Positions 33,118 to 43,417 of a stretch of DNA of 64,000 nt are shown piece after piece. The translations under genes were made by a program, and so were the position numbers. This DNA is from Sulfitobacter guttiformis (lineage in GTDB: Bacteria > Pseudomonadota > Alphaproteobacteria > Rhodobacterales > Rhodobacteraceae). The DNA is taken from positions 2,356,001-2,420,000 of the forward strand of contig NZ_RAQK01000001.1 in the NCBI RefSeq assembly GCF_003610455.1, read 5' to 3'. Position 1 is the first letter of the stretch; every line of letters starts with the position of its first letter. Under the pieces are notes generated by a model. That model was not told where the DNA came from, ran no database searches, and worked only from the letters and a program-made list of their open reading frames with translations.

Positions 33118-35515
33118 CGCCTTGGGCCTTTTGCACTGCTCTCAGCACTTCTTCGGCGGTGGCAGGCGTTTGTAGATCAGCATAGGTTGGCCCGCAGGAG
33201 CGGACGGCATCAGCGAGTGCAGACCATGCGGAAATCCCAAGCATAAAGGGTGGCTCGCCCACAGCTTTGGAGCGGTAGACTGTGCGCGCAGGGTTGGGTC
33301 GGTCCCAGAGCGCTACATTAAAGATGTCAGGGCGGTCCGAGCAGGCGGGAATCTTATATGTCGCTGGCGCGTGGGTTTTAAGCGCGCCTTTTTCGTCCCA
33401 GACCAGTTCCTCGGTGGTCAGCCAGCCCGCACCCTGCACATAGCCACCCTCGATCTGGCCTACATCCAGCGCGGGGTTTAACGATTGGCCCGCATCGTGC
33501 AGAATATCGGCACGCAAGATACGATTTTCGCCGGTGAGGGTGTCAATAACGACTTCGGTGATCGCGGCACCGTATGCGAAGTAGAAAAAGGGCCGTCCTA
33601 AACCCTTGATCCGGTCCCACTGTATATCTGGCGTTTTATAAAAGCCGGTCGCCGACAGGCTGATGCGGGCCTCATAGGTTTTTTGTGCGGCTTGGGCGAA
33701 GGTGAGAGTGGTGGTTCCTGCGGTGACGTGACCGTCGTGGAATGTGATTTCGTCGGTTGGGCAATTGTGCAAGGTTGCGAAGTAATCCGACATACGCTCT
33801 CGTATGGTTTTGCACGCATTGAGCACTGCCATACCGTTGAGGTCTGTACCGGAACTGGCGGCGGTGGCGGATGTGTTGGGCACTTTGCCAGTGTCAGTGG
33901 CAGTAATTTTCACTTGCGCCAGCGGCACTCCGAATTCCGAGGCGGCGATCTGGGCAACCTTCTGAAATAGCCCCTGACCCATCTCGGTGCCGCCATGATT
34001 GAGGTGGATCGAGCCGTCCTGATAGACATGGACCAACGCCCCGGCTTGATTTAGGTGGGTGAGGGTAAATGAAATGCCGAATTTTACCGGTGTCAGCGCA
34101 AGCCCGCGCTTTAGGATCGGATTTTGAGCATTCCATTGGGTAACCGCATCGCGGCGGTTGCGGTAGGTGGCCATAAGCGCAAGGCGGTCGGTCAGCGTGT
34201 TGATAATGCAATCGGTAACTGGCTGCATGTACGGGGTGGTCTGTGCACCCTCGGGAACGGGCGGTGCGGTAACTGCGGGAGAGCCCTCAACCCGAGCGCC
34301 GCGTGTTGTCAGATCGCCATTTGTCCCTGGTAGCTCAGGTTCCGGCGTCGGCAGGGACGGGGATCCCAGATCGCTGTCACGGTAGAAATTCGCCCGCCGC
34401 ACGTCGAGTGGATCAAGAAGCAGGTGCGCCGCAATATGGTCCATCACACGTTCGATCCCGACAATTCCCTGCGGGCCGCCGAACCCGCGAAAGGCGGTAG
34501 CGCTTTGGGTATTTGTCTTGAGCCGGTGGGACGTGATGCGCACATCGCTGAGATGATAGGCGTTATCGGCGTGCAGCATCGCACGGTCGGCCACCGGCAA
34601 GCTCAGATCCATTGCCCAGCCGCAGCGGACATAATGCGTGAAATCAAGCGCTGTGAGGCGGCCGGTGTCGTCAAACCCTGCATCATAGGTAATGCGAAAA
34701 TCATGGCGCTTGCCGGTGATGATCATGTCATCGTCACGGTCATAGCGCATTTTGCAGGGTTTTTGCGTCAGGCGCGCGCCGACAGCGCAGGCAACAGCGA
34801 GGGCGTTTCCTTGGCTTTCCTTGCCCCCGAAACCGCCACCCATTCGCCGCGTTTCGACACGGACCGCATGCATAGGCAGGCCAATCGCTTCTGCCACTTT
34901 GTGCTGGATCTCCGTCGGGTGCTGAGTCGAGCTTTGGACCAGCATATCGCCATTCTCACCGGGCAGGACGAGGGCGGCTTGACCCTCCAGATAAAAATGT
35001 TCCTGACCGCCGATTTCGAGTGAGCCGGAAAGGCGGTGGCGAGCAGATGCAAGGGCGGTGTCCGGATCACCTTTTGTATAGATTCGTGGGCCATCCTCGA
35101 AACGGCTGTCAGCTGCCAGTGCCGCATCAATGGTAAGGATCGGCACCTCAGGGCTGATCGATATATCCGCGAGGCGGGCGCCCTTTCTTGCGGCGAGGTG
35201 GCTTGTGGCGATTACCAGAAACAGAGGTTGACCCGTGTAGTGCACGGTATCCTTGGCAAGCAGAGGCTCGTCGTGGTTGGAGGGCGATACGTCATTTGCA
35301 AAAGGCAGATCATCGGCGGTAAGGACTGCGACGACACCGGCTGCTTGCCTGACGCGTGCCAAATCCATCGCATTGATTTTACCGCGTGCCGTTGTGCTCA
35401 GTCCGAAAGCGAGGTGTAACGTACCACTGGGCGTGGGGATATCGTCGACGTAGCGCGCAGCCCCTGTGACATGCAGATGCGCGGCGTCGTGCGGAAAGGA
35501 TGTGCCGGTGCTCAT
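33110..35515 (-). CDS. xdhB: Xanthine dehydrogenase large (molybdenum) subunit
   Basis: The predicted product has 801 residues. Molybdopterin-binding segments are clear: RMGGGFGGKES near 230, AFRGFGGPQG, GTEMGQGLFQKVAQIA, and the C-terminal GEPPFMLG holding the catalytic Glu. It oxidises hypoxanthine to xanthine and urate with the small subunit. It overlaps xdhA by 4 bp and xdhC by 8 bp. An insertion of Pro/Thr-rich residues around 390-415 separates conserved blocks; whether it matters is unknown. Confidence 0.96.
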   Translation of the reverse strand: MSTGTSFPHDAAHLHVTGAARYVDDIPTPSGTLHLAFGLSTTARGKINAMDLARVRQAAGVVAVLTADDLPFANDVSPSNHDEPLLAKDTVHYTGQPLFLVIATSHLAARKGARLADISISPEVPILTIDAALAADSRFEDGPRIYTKGDPDTALASARHRLSGSLEIGGQEHFYLEGQAALVLPGENGDMLVQSSTQHPTEIQHKVAEAIGLPMHAVRVETRRMGGGFGGKESQGNALAVACAVGARLTQKPCKMRYDRDDDMIITGKRHDFRITYDAGFDDTGRLTALDFTHYVRCGWAMDLSLPVADRAMLHADNAYHLSDVRITSHRLKTNTQSATAFRGFGGPQGIVGIERVMDHIAAHLLLDPLDVRRANFYRDSDLGSPSLPTPEPELPGTNGDLTTRGARVEGSPAVTAPPVPEGAQTTPYMQPVTDCIINTLTDRLALMATYRNRRDAVTQWNAQNPILKRGLALTPVKFGISFTLTHLNQAGALVHVYQDGSIHLNHGGTEMGQGLFQKVAQIAASEFGVPLAQVKITATDTGKVPNTSATAASSGTDLNGMAVLNACKTIRERMSDYFATLHNCPTDEITFHDGHVTAGTTTLTFAQAAQKTYEARISLSATGFYKTPDIQWDRIKGLGRPFFYFAYGAAITEVVIDTLTGENRILRADILHDAGQSLNPALDVGQIEGGYVQGAGWLTTEELVWDEKGALKTHAPATYKIPACSDRPDIFNVALWDRPNPARTVYRSKAVGEPPFMLGISAWSALADAVRSCGPTYADLQTPATAEEVLRAVQKAQGDD

Positions 35516-36885
35516 GCGTGCACCGCGTGCAGATCGGCGGGGTCGCCAGCTAGGGTGTGATAGGCGCGGATGAGCGCGTTTTGCGCAGCTTGCATTCGGT
35601 AGGAGGCGGAGGCGCGCATGTCAGACAGCGGGTCGAAATCGGAAGTGAGAGCATCCACTGCATTCTGGACCGTACCCAGCGTAAAGGGCTGGTTGTTGAG
35701 GGCAGCCTCTGCATGTCGCGCCCGCCTTGGCGTGCCTGCCATACCGCCGAAAGCAAGGCGCGTGGTACCGAATGCACCGTTTGCCACAGGCAGGTTCAGG
35801 CATGCGCAAACGGCCGATATATCCTGATCAAACCGCTTGGATATTTTTGCGCAGTACAATGTGTCGGGCTGGTCGGGCACGGTGATTGCCTCGATAAACT
35901 CTCCGCGTTGGCGGTCCTGTTTTCCGTAAGCCACGAAAAAATCCTCGAGTGGGATCTCGCGGCGGGCATCTTCCATACGCAAGTGTAGGGTTGCGCCAAG
36001 GGCAATCATCGCAGGGCTGCCATCCCCGATGGGTGAGCCGTTGGCGATATTGCCGCCCAATGTTGCAGCGGCGCGCACCTGTGTCGAGCCATAGCGGCGC
36101 AGCAATTTCCCCAAGGACGGAAAATGAGGAGCGAGGCTTTGCTCAAGCTCGGCGATGGTGGTCATTGCGCCAATGCGCCAACCTTCCTGAATACGTTTAA
36201 CGCCGCGCATATCGGCGCATTGATTAAGAAAGATCGGGTTTTTTATGTCACGCAGTTGTTTGGTGACCCAAAGGCCCACATCGGTAGCGCCGGCGATGAG
36301 CGTCGCATCGGGATTTGCAAAATAGAGCTTTGCCAGAGCATCACAGGAGCGCGGCGCTGCCCCCGCCGGTGTTTGATGCTCCCCCGGAGTTTCGGGAGGT
36401 AACTGACGAAGGTGTTCCGGGATAGGGTGATCTTGTGCAGAGATCGCAGCACGAATGATCGGAGCATAGCCGGTACAGCGGCACAGATTACCTGCCAACG
36501 TCGTATCGTGGTCGGTGTCGGCATTGTGGTGGGCGGTTGCCATGCTCATGATGAACCCCGGGGTGCAAAAGCCGCATTGACTACCGTGATGGGTGATCAT
36601 TTCGGATTGTACGGGGTGCAGAGTGCCGTCAGGCGCTGCGAGGCCTTCAACAGTTGTGATGTGTTTACCGTGAATTTGAGGTAAAAACAGGATGCAGGCA
36701 TTCAGAGGGAATGCACCCTGTAAATCGCGAACCATAACGGTGCACGCCCCGCAATCACCTTCATTGCAGCCCTCTTTCGTGCCGGTAAGCGCGCGTTCCT
36801 CGCGCAGCCAGTCAAGGAGGGTTTTCGTTGGGATGGGATCAGTCAGGGTGACGGCGTTGCCGTTGAGGGTAAACGAAATGATCAT
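35512..36885 (-). CDS. xdhA: Xanthine dehydrogenase small subunit (FeS/FAD)
   Basis: The predicted product has 457 residues; the ATG at 36885 gives the usual MIISFTLNGNAV N-terminus. The 2Fe-2S domain has CNEGDCGACTV and a following Cys, and the second cluster QCGFCTPGF and NLCRCTGY. The FAD domain (about 190-460) has TLIAGATDVGLWV and LGGNIANGSPIGD. This is the electron-transfer half of xanthine dehydrogenase that reduces NAD+. First gene of the operon, divergent from dnaE with a 178-bp intergenic region. Confidence 0.96.
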   Translation of the reverse strand: MIISFTLNGNAVTLTDPIPTKTLLDWLREERALTGTKEGCNEGDCGACTVMVRDLQGAFPLNACILFLPQIHGKHITTVEGLAAPDGTLHPVQSEMITHHGSQCGFCTPGFIMSMATAHHNADTDHDTTLAGNLCRCTGYAPIIRAAISAQDHPIPEHLRQLPPETPGEHQTPAGAAPRSCDALAKLYFANPDATLIAGATDVGLWVTKQLRDIKNPIFLNQCADMRGVKRIQEGWRIGAMTTIAELEQSLAPHFPSLGKLLRRYGSTQVRAAATLGGNIANGSPIGDGSPAMIALGATLHLRMEDARREIPLEDFFVAYGKQDRQRGEFIEAITVPDQPDTLYCAKISKRFDQDISAVCACLNLPVANGAFGTTRLAFGGMAGTPRRARHAEAALNNQPFTLGTVQNAVDALTSDFDPLSDMRASASYRMQAAQNALIRAYHTLAGDPADLHAVHA

Positions 36886-37063
36886 GGGGAAAACCCCGCC
36901 GCGGTACCAGTTATCCGTGCGCATAGCCTTCGATGCGGCGTAGAAGGCGATGCTCCTTCACGCTACGGTGCCAGGCGAACGTTTGGCAAGGGGTGGAGCG
37001 GGAAAATGGGGGGCGAGGTGCCATTTGGCGGTAGAGGGTGCCTGATATCCGCGCTAGATTAGT

Positions 37064-40000
37064 ATGATGAGCAATTCCCCCCGATTCATTCACCTGCGCA
37101 CGCATTCCGAGTACTCTTTGTTGGAAGGGGCGCTGCGGCTCAAGAAGCTGCCGGATATGTGTGTCCGGGCCGACATGCCTGCCATGGCATTGACAGACAC
37201 CAACAACATGTTTGCAGCGCTGGAGTTTTCAGTGGCAATGTCGGGCGCGGGCGTGCAGCCAATTATTGGCTGCCAGGTCGATCTGGAATATGTTGTGGCC
37301 GCCCCCGGTGAGAAAATCCGGCCTCCAGCGCCCGTGGTTCTGCTGGCCCAAAGCGAGCGTGGATACGCGCATCTGATGAAGCTCAACTCCTGTCTATATC
37401 TAGACAAGGGTGGGGCCATCCCGCAGGTTACGATGGCCGAATTGACGGCCCATGCGCAGGACATTATTTGCCTGACCGGTGGTCCACAGGGGCCTTTGGG
37501 CATGTTGTTGCGGGCCGGCCAGCGATCCGCAGCCGAGACGCTTACGGCTGCGTTGAAGGACGCATTCGGCGATCGTCTGTACATGGAGTTGCAGCGGCAT
37601 CCAGGCGAGAGCGGTGCACCCGAGGTTGAGAGACTGACCGAGCGCGGATTTGTCGAGATGGCATATGCGATGGATATTCCATTGGTCGCGACCAATGATG
37701 TCTACTTTCCAGCGGCCAAGATGTACGAGGCGCATGATGCGTTGATCTGTATTGCCGATGGCGCCTACGTGGACCAGCAGGACGGTCGCCGGCGTCTGAC
37801 GCCGCAGCACTATTTCAAGACGCAAGCGGAGATGGTCACGCTGTTTGCCGATCTGCCCGAAGCGGTGGAGAACACGGTAGAGATTGCCAAGCGCTGTGCA
37901 TTTCAGGCGTACCGCCGCGATCCGATTTTGCCGAAGTTTGCCGATGACGAGGTCGCAGAATTGCGTCGTCAGGCAGAGGCGGGCCTAAAGGCACGGCTGG
38001 CGATTATTCCGCACGCGGCGGAAGTGGCGGAATATGAGGCACGGCTGGAATTCGAGCTGGGCATCATTGAGGGGATGGGGTTTCCGGGCTACTTCCTGAT
38101 TGTTGCGGATTTCATTAAATGGGCAAAGGATCAGGGCATTCCTGTTGGTCCGGGCCGTGGATCCGGTGCGGGATCGCTGGTCGCCTATGCGCTGTTGATC
38201 ACCGACCTTGATCCGCTGCGCTACTCCTTGCTGTTCGAGCGGTTCCTGAACCCCGAACGTGTTTCCATGCCCGACTTTGACATCGACTTTTGTATGGACC
38301 GGCGTGAGGAAGTGATCCGCTATGTTCAAGGGAAATACGGGCGCGACAAGGTTGGCCAGATCATCACCTTTGGTGGCTTGCTATCGAAGGCAGCGGTGCG
38401 CGACATCGGGCGGGTTTTGCAAATGCCATATGGGCAGGTGGACCGCCTCAGCAAGATGATCCCGGTCGAGGGCGTGAAACCCGTCAGCATCGAGAAAGCC
38501 CTCGCGGATGAGCCGAGGCTGCGTGAGGAGGCGCGCTCGGAGGAGATTGTCGCGCGCTTACTGGATTATGGTCAGCAGGTTGAAGGATTGCTCAGGAACG
38601 CATCGACCCACGCGGCGGGTGTTGTGATTGGCGACAGACCGCTGGACGAGTTGGTGCCGCTCTATCAGGATCCGCGCTCGGACATGCCCGCAACGCAATT
38701 CAACATGAAATGGGTTGAGCAGGCGGGACTGGTCAAGTTCGACTTTTTGGGTCTGAAGACCCTGACGGTGATCCAGAATGCGGTTGACCAGATCAAGGCG
38801 TCGGGCCGGCACCTGCACATCGCGGCGGACGGGACGGAATTGTTCGAGCCACCGCAGGGGTTGATGGACGACATCTCGACCATTCCGCTGGATGATGCTG
38901 CGTCCTACAAACTTTATGCAGCGGCAAAGACTGTTGCCGTATTTCAGGTGGAATCGAGCGGCATGATGGATGCCTTGAAACGCATGAAACCGACCTGCAT
39001 CGAAGATATTGTGGCCTTGGTGGCACTCTATCGCCCTGGCCCGATGGAAAACATCCCGACCTACTGCGAGGTGAAGAACGGGCTAAAGGAACGTGAATCC
39101 GTTCATCCATCGATTGACCATATTCTGGAAGAGACACAGGGTATCATCGTTTATCAGGAACAGGTGATGCAGATTGCGCAGGTCATGGGGGGCTATTCCC
39201 TTGGCGGGGCGGACCTGTTGCGCCGTGCGATGGGTAAGAAGATCGCCGAGGAAATGGCAAAGGAGCGGCCTAAATTCGAAAAGGGCGCCATGGCCAATGG
39301 CGTAGACAAGAAAAAAGCCAAGGAGGTGTTCGACCTTCTGGAAAAATTTGCGAATTACGGGTTTAACAAATCCCACGCGGCGGCTTATGCAGTGGTCAGC
39401 TACCAGACGGCATGGCTCAAGGCCAATCATCCGGTCGAGTTTATGGCCGGTGTGATGAACTGCGATATCCACCTCACAGACAAGCTCGCCGTGTATTTCG
39501 AGGAAGTGCGCAAGCGGTTGGAGCTTCCCTATGTGCCGCCGTGCGTGAACCGCTCGGATGCGACGTTCAAAGTTGCGGACGGTGCGTTGGTCTATGCGCT
39601 GGGCGCGCTCAAAAATGTCGGTGTCGAGGCGATGAAGCTGATCGTCGAGGCGCGCAAGGTCGAAGGTGCCGAGAAGCCGTTTGTGACCTTGTTTGATCTG
39701 GCCCGACGGGTCGATCTCAAGCGGGTAGGCAAGCGGCCATTGGAAATGCTGGCACGCTCGGGCGCATTCGACGTACTGGATTCCAACCGTGCCCGGGTAT
39801 TTGCCGCGCTGGATGCGCTGGTGGGCTATAGTGCTGCGATCCACGAACAGAAAGCCTCAAATCAGGTGTCGCTCTTCGGCGAGGCGGGGGATGATTTGCC
39901 CGAACCGCGGATGATGCCTTGCGATGACTGGCGTGCGGCAGAGAGGTTGACCGAGGAATTCAAAGCGATCGGATTTTATTTGTCGGGCCACCCGCTGGAT

Positions 40001-40579
40001 GACTACATGGGTCCGCTCAAACGCAAGGGTGTGATGACGCTGGACGAGCTTTTGGTGAAAGCGCAGGGCGGCCCGCTAGTGGCGAAGTTGGCGGGCGTCG
40101 TCGCGGGGCGGCAAGAGCGGAAATCTGCACGTGGCAACCGCTTTGCCTTTGCGCAACTGTCGGACACTACGGGTGCCTATGAGGTCACGCTCTTCTCCGA
40201 CACACTAGAGCTGTGCCGAGACCACCTTGAGACGGGTGCAAAGGTTGTTATCAGCGTTGAGGCAACACTAGAGAGTGACCAGCTTAAGCTGCTGGGACGC
40301 GGAGTAACGCCGATTGATATCGCGGTGGCAGATGCCGGTGGTATGGGATTGCGCATATTCATCGAAACGTCTGCGGCGATTGCTGCGGTATCTGCCGTAC
40401 TCGAAGGTGCGCGCAAGGGGGCGACGATCCCCTCGAAGGGCCCTGTAGTATTGTGCTTAATGGACCCTGCCTTGCCCGGCGAGGTCGAGGTGGACTTATG
40501 TGCCCAATTCCCCGTGACCCCGCAAATCAAAGGAGCGATACGGTCTTTGGGTGGCGTCCTTGAAGTTGAGGAAATCTAG
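37064..40579 (+). CDS. dnaE: DNA polymerase III alpha subunit
   Basis: The predicted product has 1171 residues (a second ATG follows at 37067). The PHP domain opens the protein (FIHLRTHSEYSLLEGA), followed by the polymerase core with GPGRGSGAGSLVAYAL, PDFDIDFCMD (catalytic Asp residues), a GFNKSHAAAYA segment and a C-terminal OB-fold region. Length fits the standard replicative DnaE. It is divergent from xdhA. No strong ribosome site is visible before the start. Confidence 0.98.
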   Translation: MMSNSPRFIHLRTHSEYSLLEGALRLKKLPDMCVRADMPAMALTDTNNMFAALEFSVAMSGAGVQPIIGCQVDLEYVVAAPGEKIRPPAPVVLLAQSERGYAHLMKLNSCLYLDKGGAIPQVTMAELTAHAQDIICLTGGPQGPLGMLLRAGQRSAAETLTAALKDAFGDRLYMELQRHPGESGAPEVERLTERGFVEMAYAMDIPLVATNDVYFPAAKMYEAHDALICIADGAYVDQQDGRRRLTPQHYFKTQAEMVTLFADLPEAVENTVEIAKRCAFQAYRRDPILPKFADDEVAELRRQAEAGLKARLAIIPHAAEVAEYEARLEFELGIIEGMGFPGYFLIVADFIKWAKDQGIPVGPGRGSGAGSLVAYALLITDLDPLRYSLLFERFLNPERVSMPDFDIDFCMDRREEVIRYVQGKYGRDKVGQIITFGGLLSKAAVRDIGRVLQMPYGQVDRLSKMIPVEGVKPVSIEKALADEPRLREEARSEEIVARLLDYGQQVEGLLRNASTHAAGVVIGDRPLDELVPLYQDPRSDMPATQFNMKWVEQAGLVKFDFLGLKTLTVIQNAVDQIKASGRHLHIAADGTELFEPPQGLMDDISTIPLDDAASYKLYAAAKTVAVFQVESSGMMDALKRMKPTCIEDIVALVALYRPGPMENIPTYCEVKNGLKERESVHPSIDHILEETQGIIVYQEQVMQIAQVMGGYSLGGADLLRRAMGKKIAEEMAKERPKFEKGAMANGVDKKKAKEVFDLLEKFANYGFNKSHAAAYAVVSYQTAWLKANHPVEFMAGVMNCDIHLTDKLAVYFEEVRKRLELPYVPPCVNRSDATFKVADGALVYALGALKNVGVEAMKLIVEARKVEGAEKPFVTLFDLARRVDLKRVGKRPLEMLARSGAFDVLDSNRARVFAALDALVGYSAAIHEQKASNQVSLFGEAGDDLPEPRMMPCDDWRAAERLTEEFKAIGFYLSGHPLDDYMGPLKRKGVMTLDELLVKAQGGPLVAKLAGVVAGRQERKSARGNRFAFAQLSDTTGAYEVTLFSDTLELCRDHLETGAKVVISVEATLESDQLKLLGRGVTPIDIAVADAGGMGLRIFIETSAAIAAVSAVLEGARKGATIPSKGPVVLCLMDPALPGEVEVDLCAQFPVTPQIKGAIRSLGGVLEVEEI

Positions 40580-40696
40580 CACCGCGTGGGCGATGCCCCG
40601 CCGTTCGGCGTGGGCCCGCCTGTTGCGCTGGTCTGGCTTGCTGGACGCGGTGGGGTGGCTTCGTTAAGACGTGTTTAAATTTGTGGGAGTAGCACC

Positions 40697-41611
40697 GTGC
40701 GCCTTTTGCCAGTATTTGGTCTTGTTCTTAGCCTTGCCGCCTGTAGCGATCCGTTGGCGGGCGTGGACCGGTTGGCAGATGTGGATGTAGTTGCGAGCGA
40801 TCCTGCTGCCGCTGCTTTGCCCGATGCGGACGAGATTGCACGCGAAGGTTTTCTGGGGACCGACGCTGCACAGGGCGCTGTGCCAGAGGCTGTTGCACAA
40901 GCGCAGGCACCGCAAACTGGCGGATTTTTTCGCGGGCTGATCAACCGTGCGGCCAGTGCCGATCCCGCTGCAGCAATTGCTGCAGATGTTGCGAGCAGTC
41001 AATCGAACAGGGAGCCGGTGCAACTGGCGCCACTGTCCCCGCGACAAGAGCTGCAATCTGCGCGGGGAAGAACAGGCCTGTTTGGAAATGCTGCGCCTAG
41101 ATCAGACAAGCCGCGCAGTGGCACAGATGCTCGCGATGTGCCGTTTGGCACAGTGCTGGCCTTCGGGGAAATGGCCCGTGTGTGCGACGCTAAAGGAAAA
41201 TCGCTGGGCCAGAAAGTCGATGGTATGGGGCGGCGCGGTTTCGCCTTGTTTGACAGCAATCCCGGAATCCGGAGCAAACGGACATTCTATCTCACAGGAT
41301 TCAGCGATGATTGTCCTCGCCAGTTCACTGCGGCCAACGCCCTGTTCGGGCTGCCATCGTTCTACGAGACGATCCGTTACAGTCCCGCGGGCCAGCATTT
41401 GCCATATGCGGAGACCGACGTTGCCTATGACGGCGTGAAATCCGATGTATGCCGTGCAGACAAAAGCAAGCCTTGTGGCACGCGGATCGGCAAGCTGGAC
41501 ACCCAGCTCGCGTTTGTCAGCGCTTACGAGTTTGACGAGATCAACGACAAATGGAAAGAGTTTTTGATCTATGACGGTTCGGTTCTGGCGAGTGCAGTAA
41601 AGTCCTACTGA
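40697..41611 (+). CDS. Conserved Rhodobacteraceae lipoprotein
   Basis: The predicted product has 304 residues, starting at a GTG that follows GGGAG. A lipobox LSLAAC puts the lipid on Cys 16. A long Ala/Asp-rich linker (about 20-120) leads to a globular C-terminal part with several cysteines (CDAKG, DDCPRQ, CRADKSKPCGTR). No enzymatic motif was recognised; the arrangement after dnaE is common in this bacterial group as far as I recall. Function unknown. Confidence 0.7.
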   Translation: MRLLPVFGLVLSLAACSDPLAGVDRLADVDVVASDPAAAALPDADEIAREGFLGTDAAQGAVPEAVAQAQAPQTGGFFRGLINRAASADPAAAIAADVASSQSNREPVQLAPLSPRQELQSARGRTGLFGNAAPRSDKPRSGTDARDVPFGTVLAFGEMARVCDAKGKSLGQKVDGMGRRGFALFDSNPGIRSKRTFYLTGFSDDCPRQFTAANALFGLPSFYETIRYSPAGQHLPYAETDVAYDGVKSDVCRADKSKPCGTRIGKLDTQLAFVSAYEFDEINDKWKEFLIYDGSVLASAVKSY

Positions 41612-41613
41612 AG

Positions 41614-41808
41614 CTAGTAGTGGGGCGGACGCTCGTCACCCGAAACTGTCCCGCCCGAGCCGGCTGCCTCGCGCTCGCCCTCGCGGCGCATGAGCATTTC
41701 GACACGCCGGTTGAGACGGTCGATTTCGTTTTGCTGGGCGGCCACGATGTCGGATAAGTCATCGACGGTGCGGCTCATATAAGCGATTTTTTCTTCGAGT
41801 TTTTCCAT
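41614..41808 (-). CDS. slyX: SlyX family protein
   Basis: The predicted product has 64 residues. A coiled coil of the SlyX type (KLEEKIAYMSRTVDDLSDIVAAQ) is followed by a short tail ending in RPPHY, the usual SlyX ending (PPHY). Its function is not established. It ends two bases after the lipoprotein gene's stop, convergent with it. Confidence 0.88.
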   Translation of the reverse strand: MEKLEEKIAYMSRTVDDLSDIVAAQQNEIDRLNRRVEMLMRREGEREAAGSGGTVSGDERPPHY

Positions 41809-41920
41809 AGTGAAGATTTAGGGGTCTTTGTGGGGCTGTGCAATGGGCAGCCCTTGCTTGCCCCGACACCTCGCATCGGGTAGAGGCTGGCGCAGGATTT
41901 CACCCTGTCAGAGGTATGTC

Positions 41921-43417
41921 ATGGCCAACCCCAAAAAGACCCCGCGCCCCAAGGCCGAAACGCCCCGCGGGTTCCGCGATTACTTTGGCACGGAGGTGAC
42001 ACAGCGCGCCGATATGCTGGCCAAGATTGCAGGGGTTTATCATCGCTACGGCTTTGATGCGCTGGAAAGCGCTGGCGTTGAAAAGGTCGAGGCGCTGGGA
42101 AAATTTTTGCCCGATGTGGACCGCCCGAACGAGGGTGTATTTGCGTGGCAGGAGGATGCCGACAGCGACAAGCCGGGTGACTGGCTGGCACTGCGCTATG
42201 ATCTGACAGCGCCGTTGGCTCGCGTTTATGCGCAACACCGCAATGATTTGCCGACACCCTACCGGCGCTACGCAATGGGACCTGTCTGGCGCAACGAAAA
42301 GCCCGGACCGGGCCGGTATCGTCAGTTTTACCAGTGCGATGCCGATACGGTCGGGGCTGCGAGCGTGGCCGCGGACGCCGAAATTTGTGCGATGCTGGCC
42401 GACTGTCTTGAAGAAGTAGGCATCGAGCGCGGTGACTACATTGTGCGGGTGAACAACCGTAAGGTGCTAAACGGCGTATTGGAAGTTGCAGGCCTATCAG
42501 GTGACGACAAAGAGGCGGAGCGCGGCATTGTTCTGCGCGCGATTGACAAGCTGGACCGTTTGGGCGTGGACGGTGTGCGGGCTTTGTTAGGTGCAGGCCG
42601 CAAGGACGAGAGCGGGGATTTCACCGATGGTGCGGGGCTGGATGATGCCAGCGCTGATGTCGTTATGGGCTTTATGCAGGCAAAGCGCGACAGCGGTGCC
42701 GAGACATGTGCGCGGCTGCGTGAATTGGTGGGCGAAAGTGTGATCGGGCTTGAAGGTGTCGAAGAGCTTGAAACCATCGCGGACCTGCTGGCGGCTGGCG
42801 GTTATGCGGCTGACCGGATCGAGATTGACCCCTCTGTCGTGCGCGGTCTCGGATACTACACCGGACCTGTCTACGAGGCCGAGCTGACCTTCGAGATCAA
42901 GGACGAGAAGGGGCGGAGCCGCAACTTTGGCTCTGTCGCAGGTGGCGGGCGCTATGATGATCTGGTCAAGCGCTTTACCGGACAGGAAGTGCCTGCAACG
43001 GGTGTGTCGATTGGCGTGGACCGTTTGTTGGCAGCGTTGGACGCCAAAGGGCGTTTGGATACGTCCGCGCAGGGGCCTGTCGTTGTGACGGTGATGGATA
43101 AGGCGCGGATGGTGGACTACCTCGCAATGGTCGCGGAACTGCGTCAGGCTGGAATACGCGCCGAGGTCTATCTTGGGAATCCCAAGAACTTTGGTAACCA
43201 GCTTAAATATGCAGACAAACGCAGCAGTCCTGTGGCCATAATCGAGGGCGACACAGAAAAGGAAAACGGGATGGTCCAGATCAAGGATCTTATCCTTGGT
43301 GCGCAGATTGCAGAGAACGCGACACTGGAGGAATGGCGCGACCGCCCAAGCCAGTACGAGGTTCTGCGCAGCAATCTTGTCGCCAAAGTGCGTGAAATTC
43401 TGGAGCTGTACCAGTGA
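41921..43417 (+). CDS. hisS: Histidine-tRNA ligase
   Basis: The predicted product has 498 residues; the ATG at 41921 gives [20 protein letters not shown], where PRGFRD is class II motif context. The usual class II segments follow: [21 protein letters not shown]-like [25 protein letters not shown], and [14 protein letters not shown]. It charges tRNA-His. The stop overlaps the start of hisZ (GTGA), so the three his genes form an operon. Confidence 0.97.
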   Translation: MANPKKTPRPKAETPRGFRDYFGTEVTQRADMLAKIAGVYHRYGFDALESAGVEKVEALGKFLPDVDRPNEGVFAWQEDADSDKPGDWLALRYDLTAPLARVYAQHRNDLPTPYRRYAMGPVWRNEKPGPGRYRQFYQCDADTVGAASVAADAEICAMLADCLEEVGIERGDYIVRVNNRKVLNGVLEVAGLSGDDKEAERGIVLRAIDKLDRLGVDGVRALLGAGRKDESGDFTDGAGLDDASADVVMGFMQAKRDSGAETCARLRELVGESVIGLEGVEELETIADLLAAGGYAADRIEIDPSVVRGLGYYTGPVYEAELTFEIKDEKGRSRNFGSVAGGGRYDDLVKRFTGQEVPATGVSIGVDRLLAALDAKGRLDTSAQGPVVVTVMDKARMVDYLAMVAELRQAGIRAEVYLGNPKNFGNQLKYADKRSSPVAIIEGDTEKENGMVQIKDLILGAQIAENATLEEWRDRPSQYEVLRSNLVAKVREILELYQ

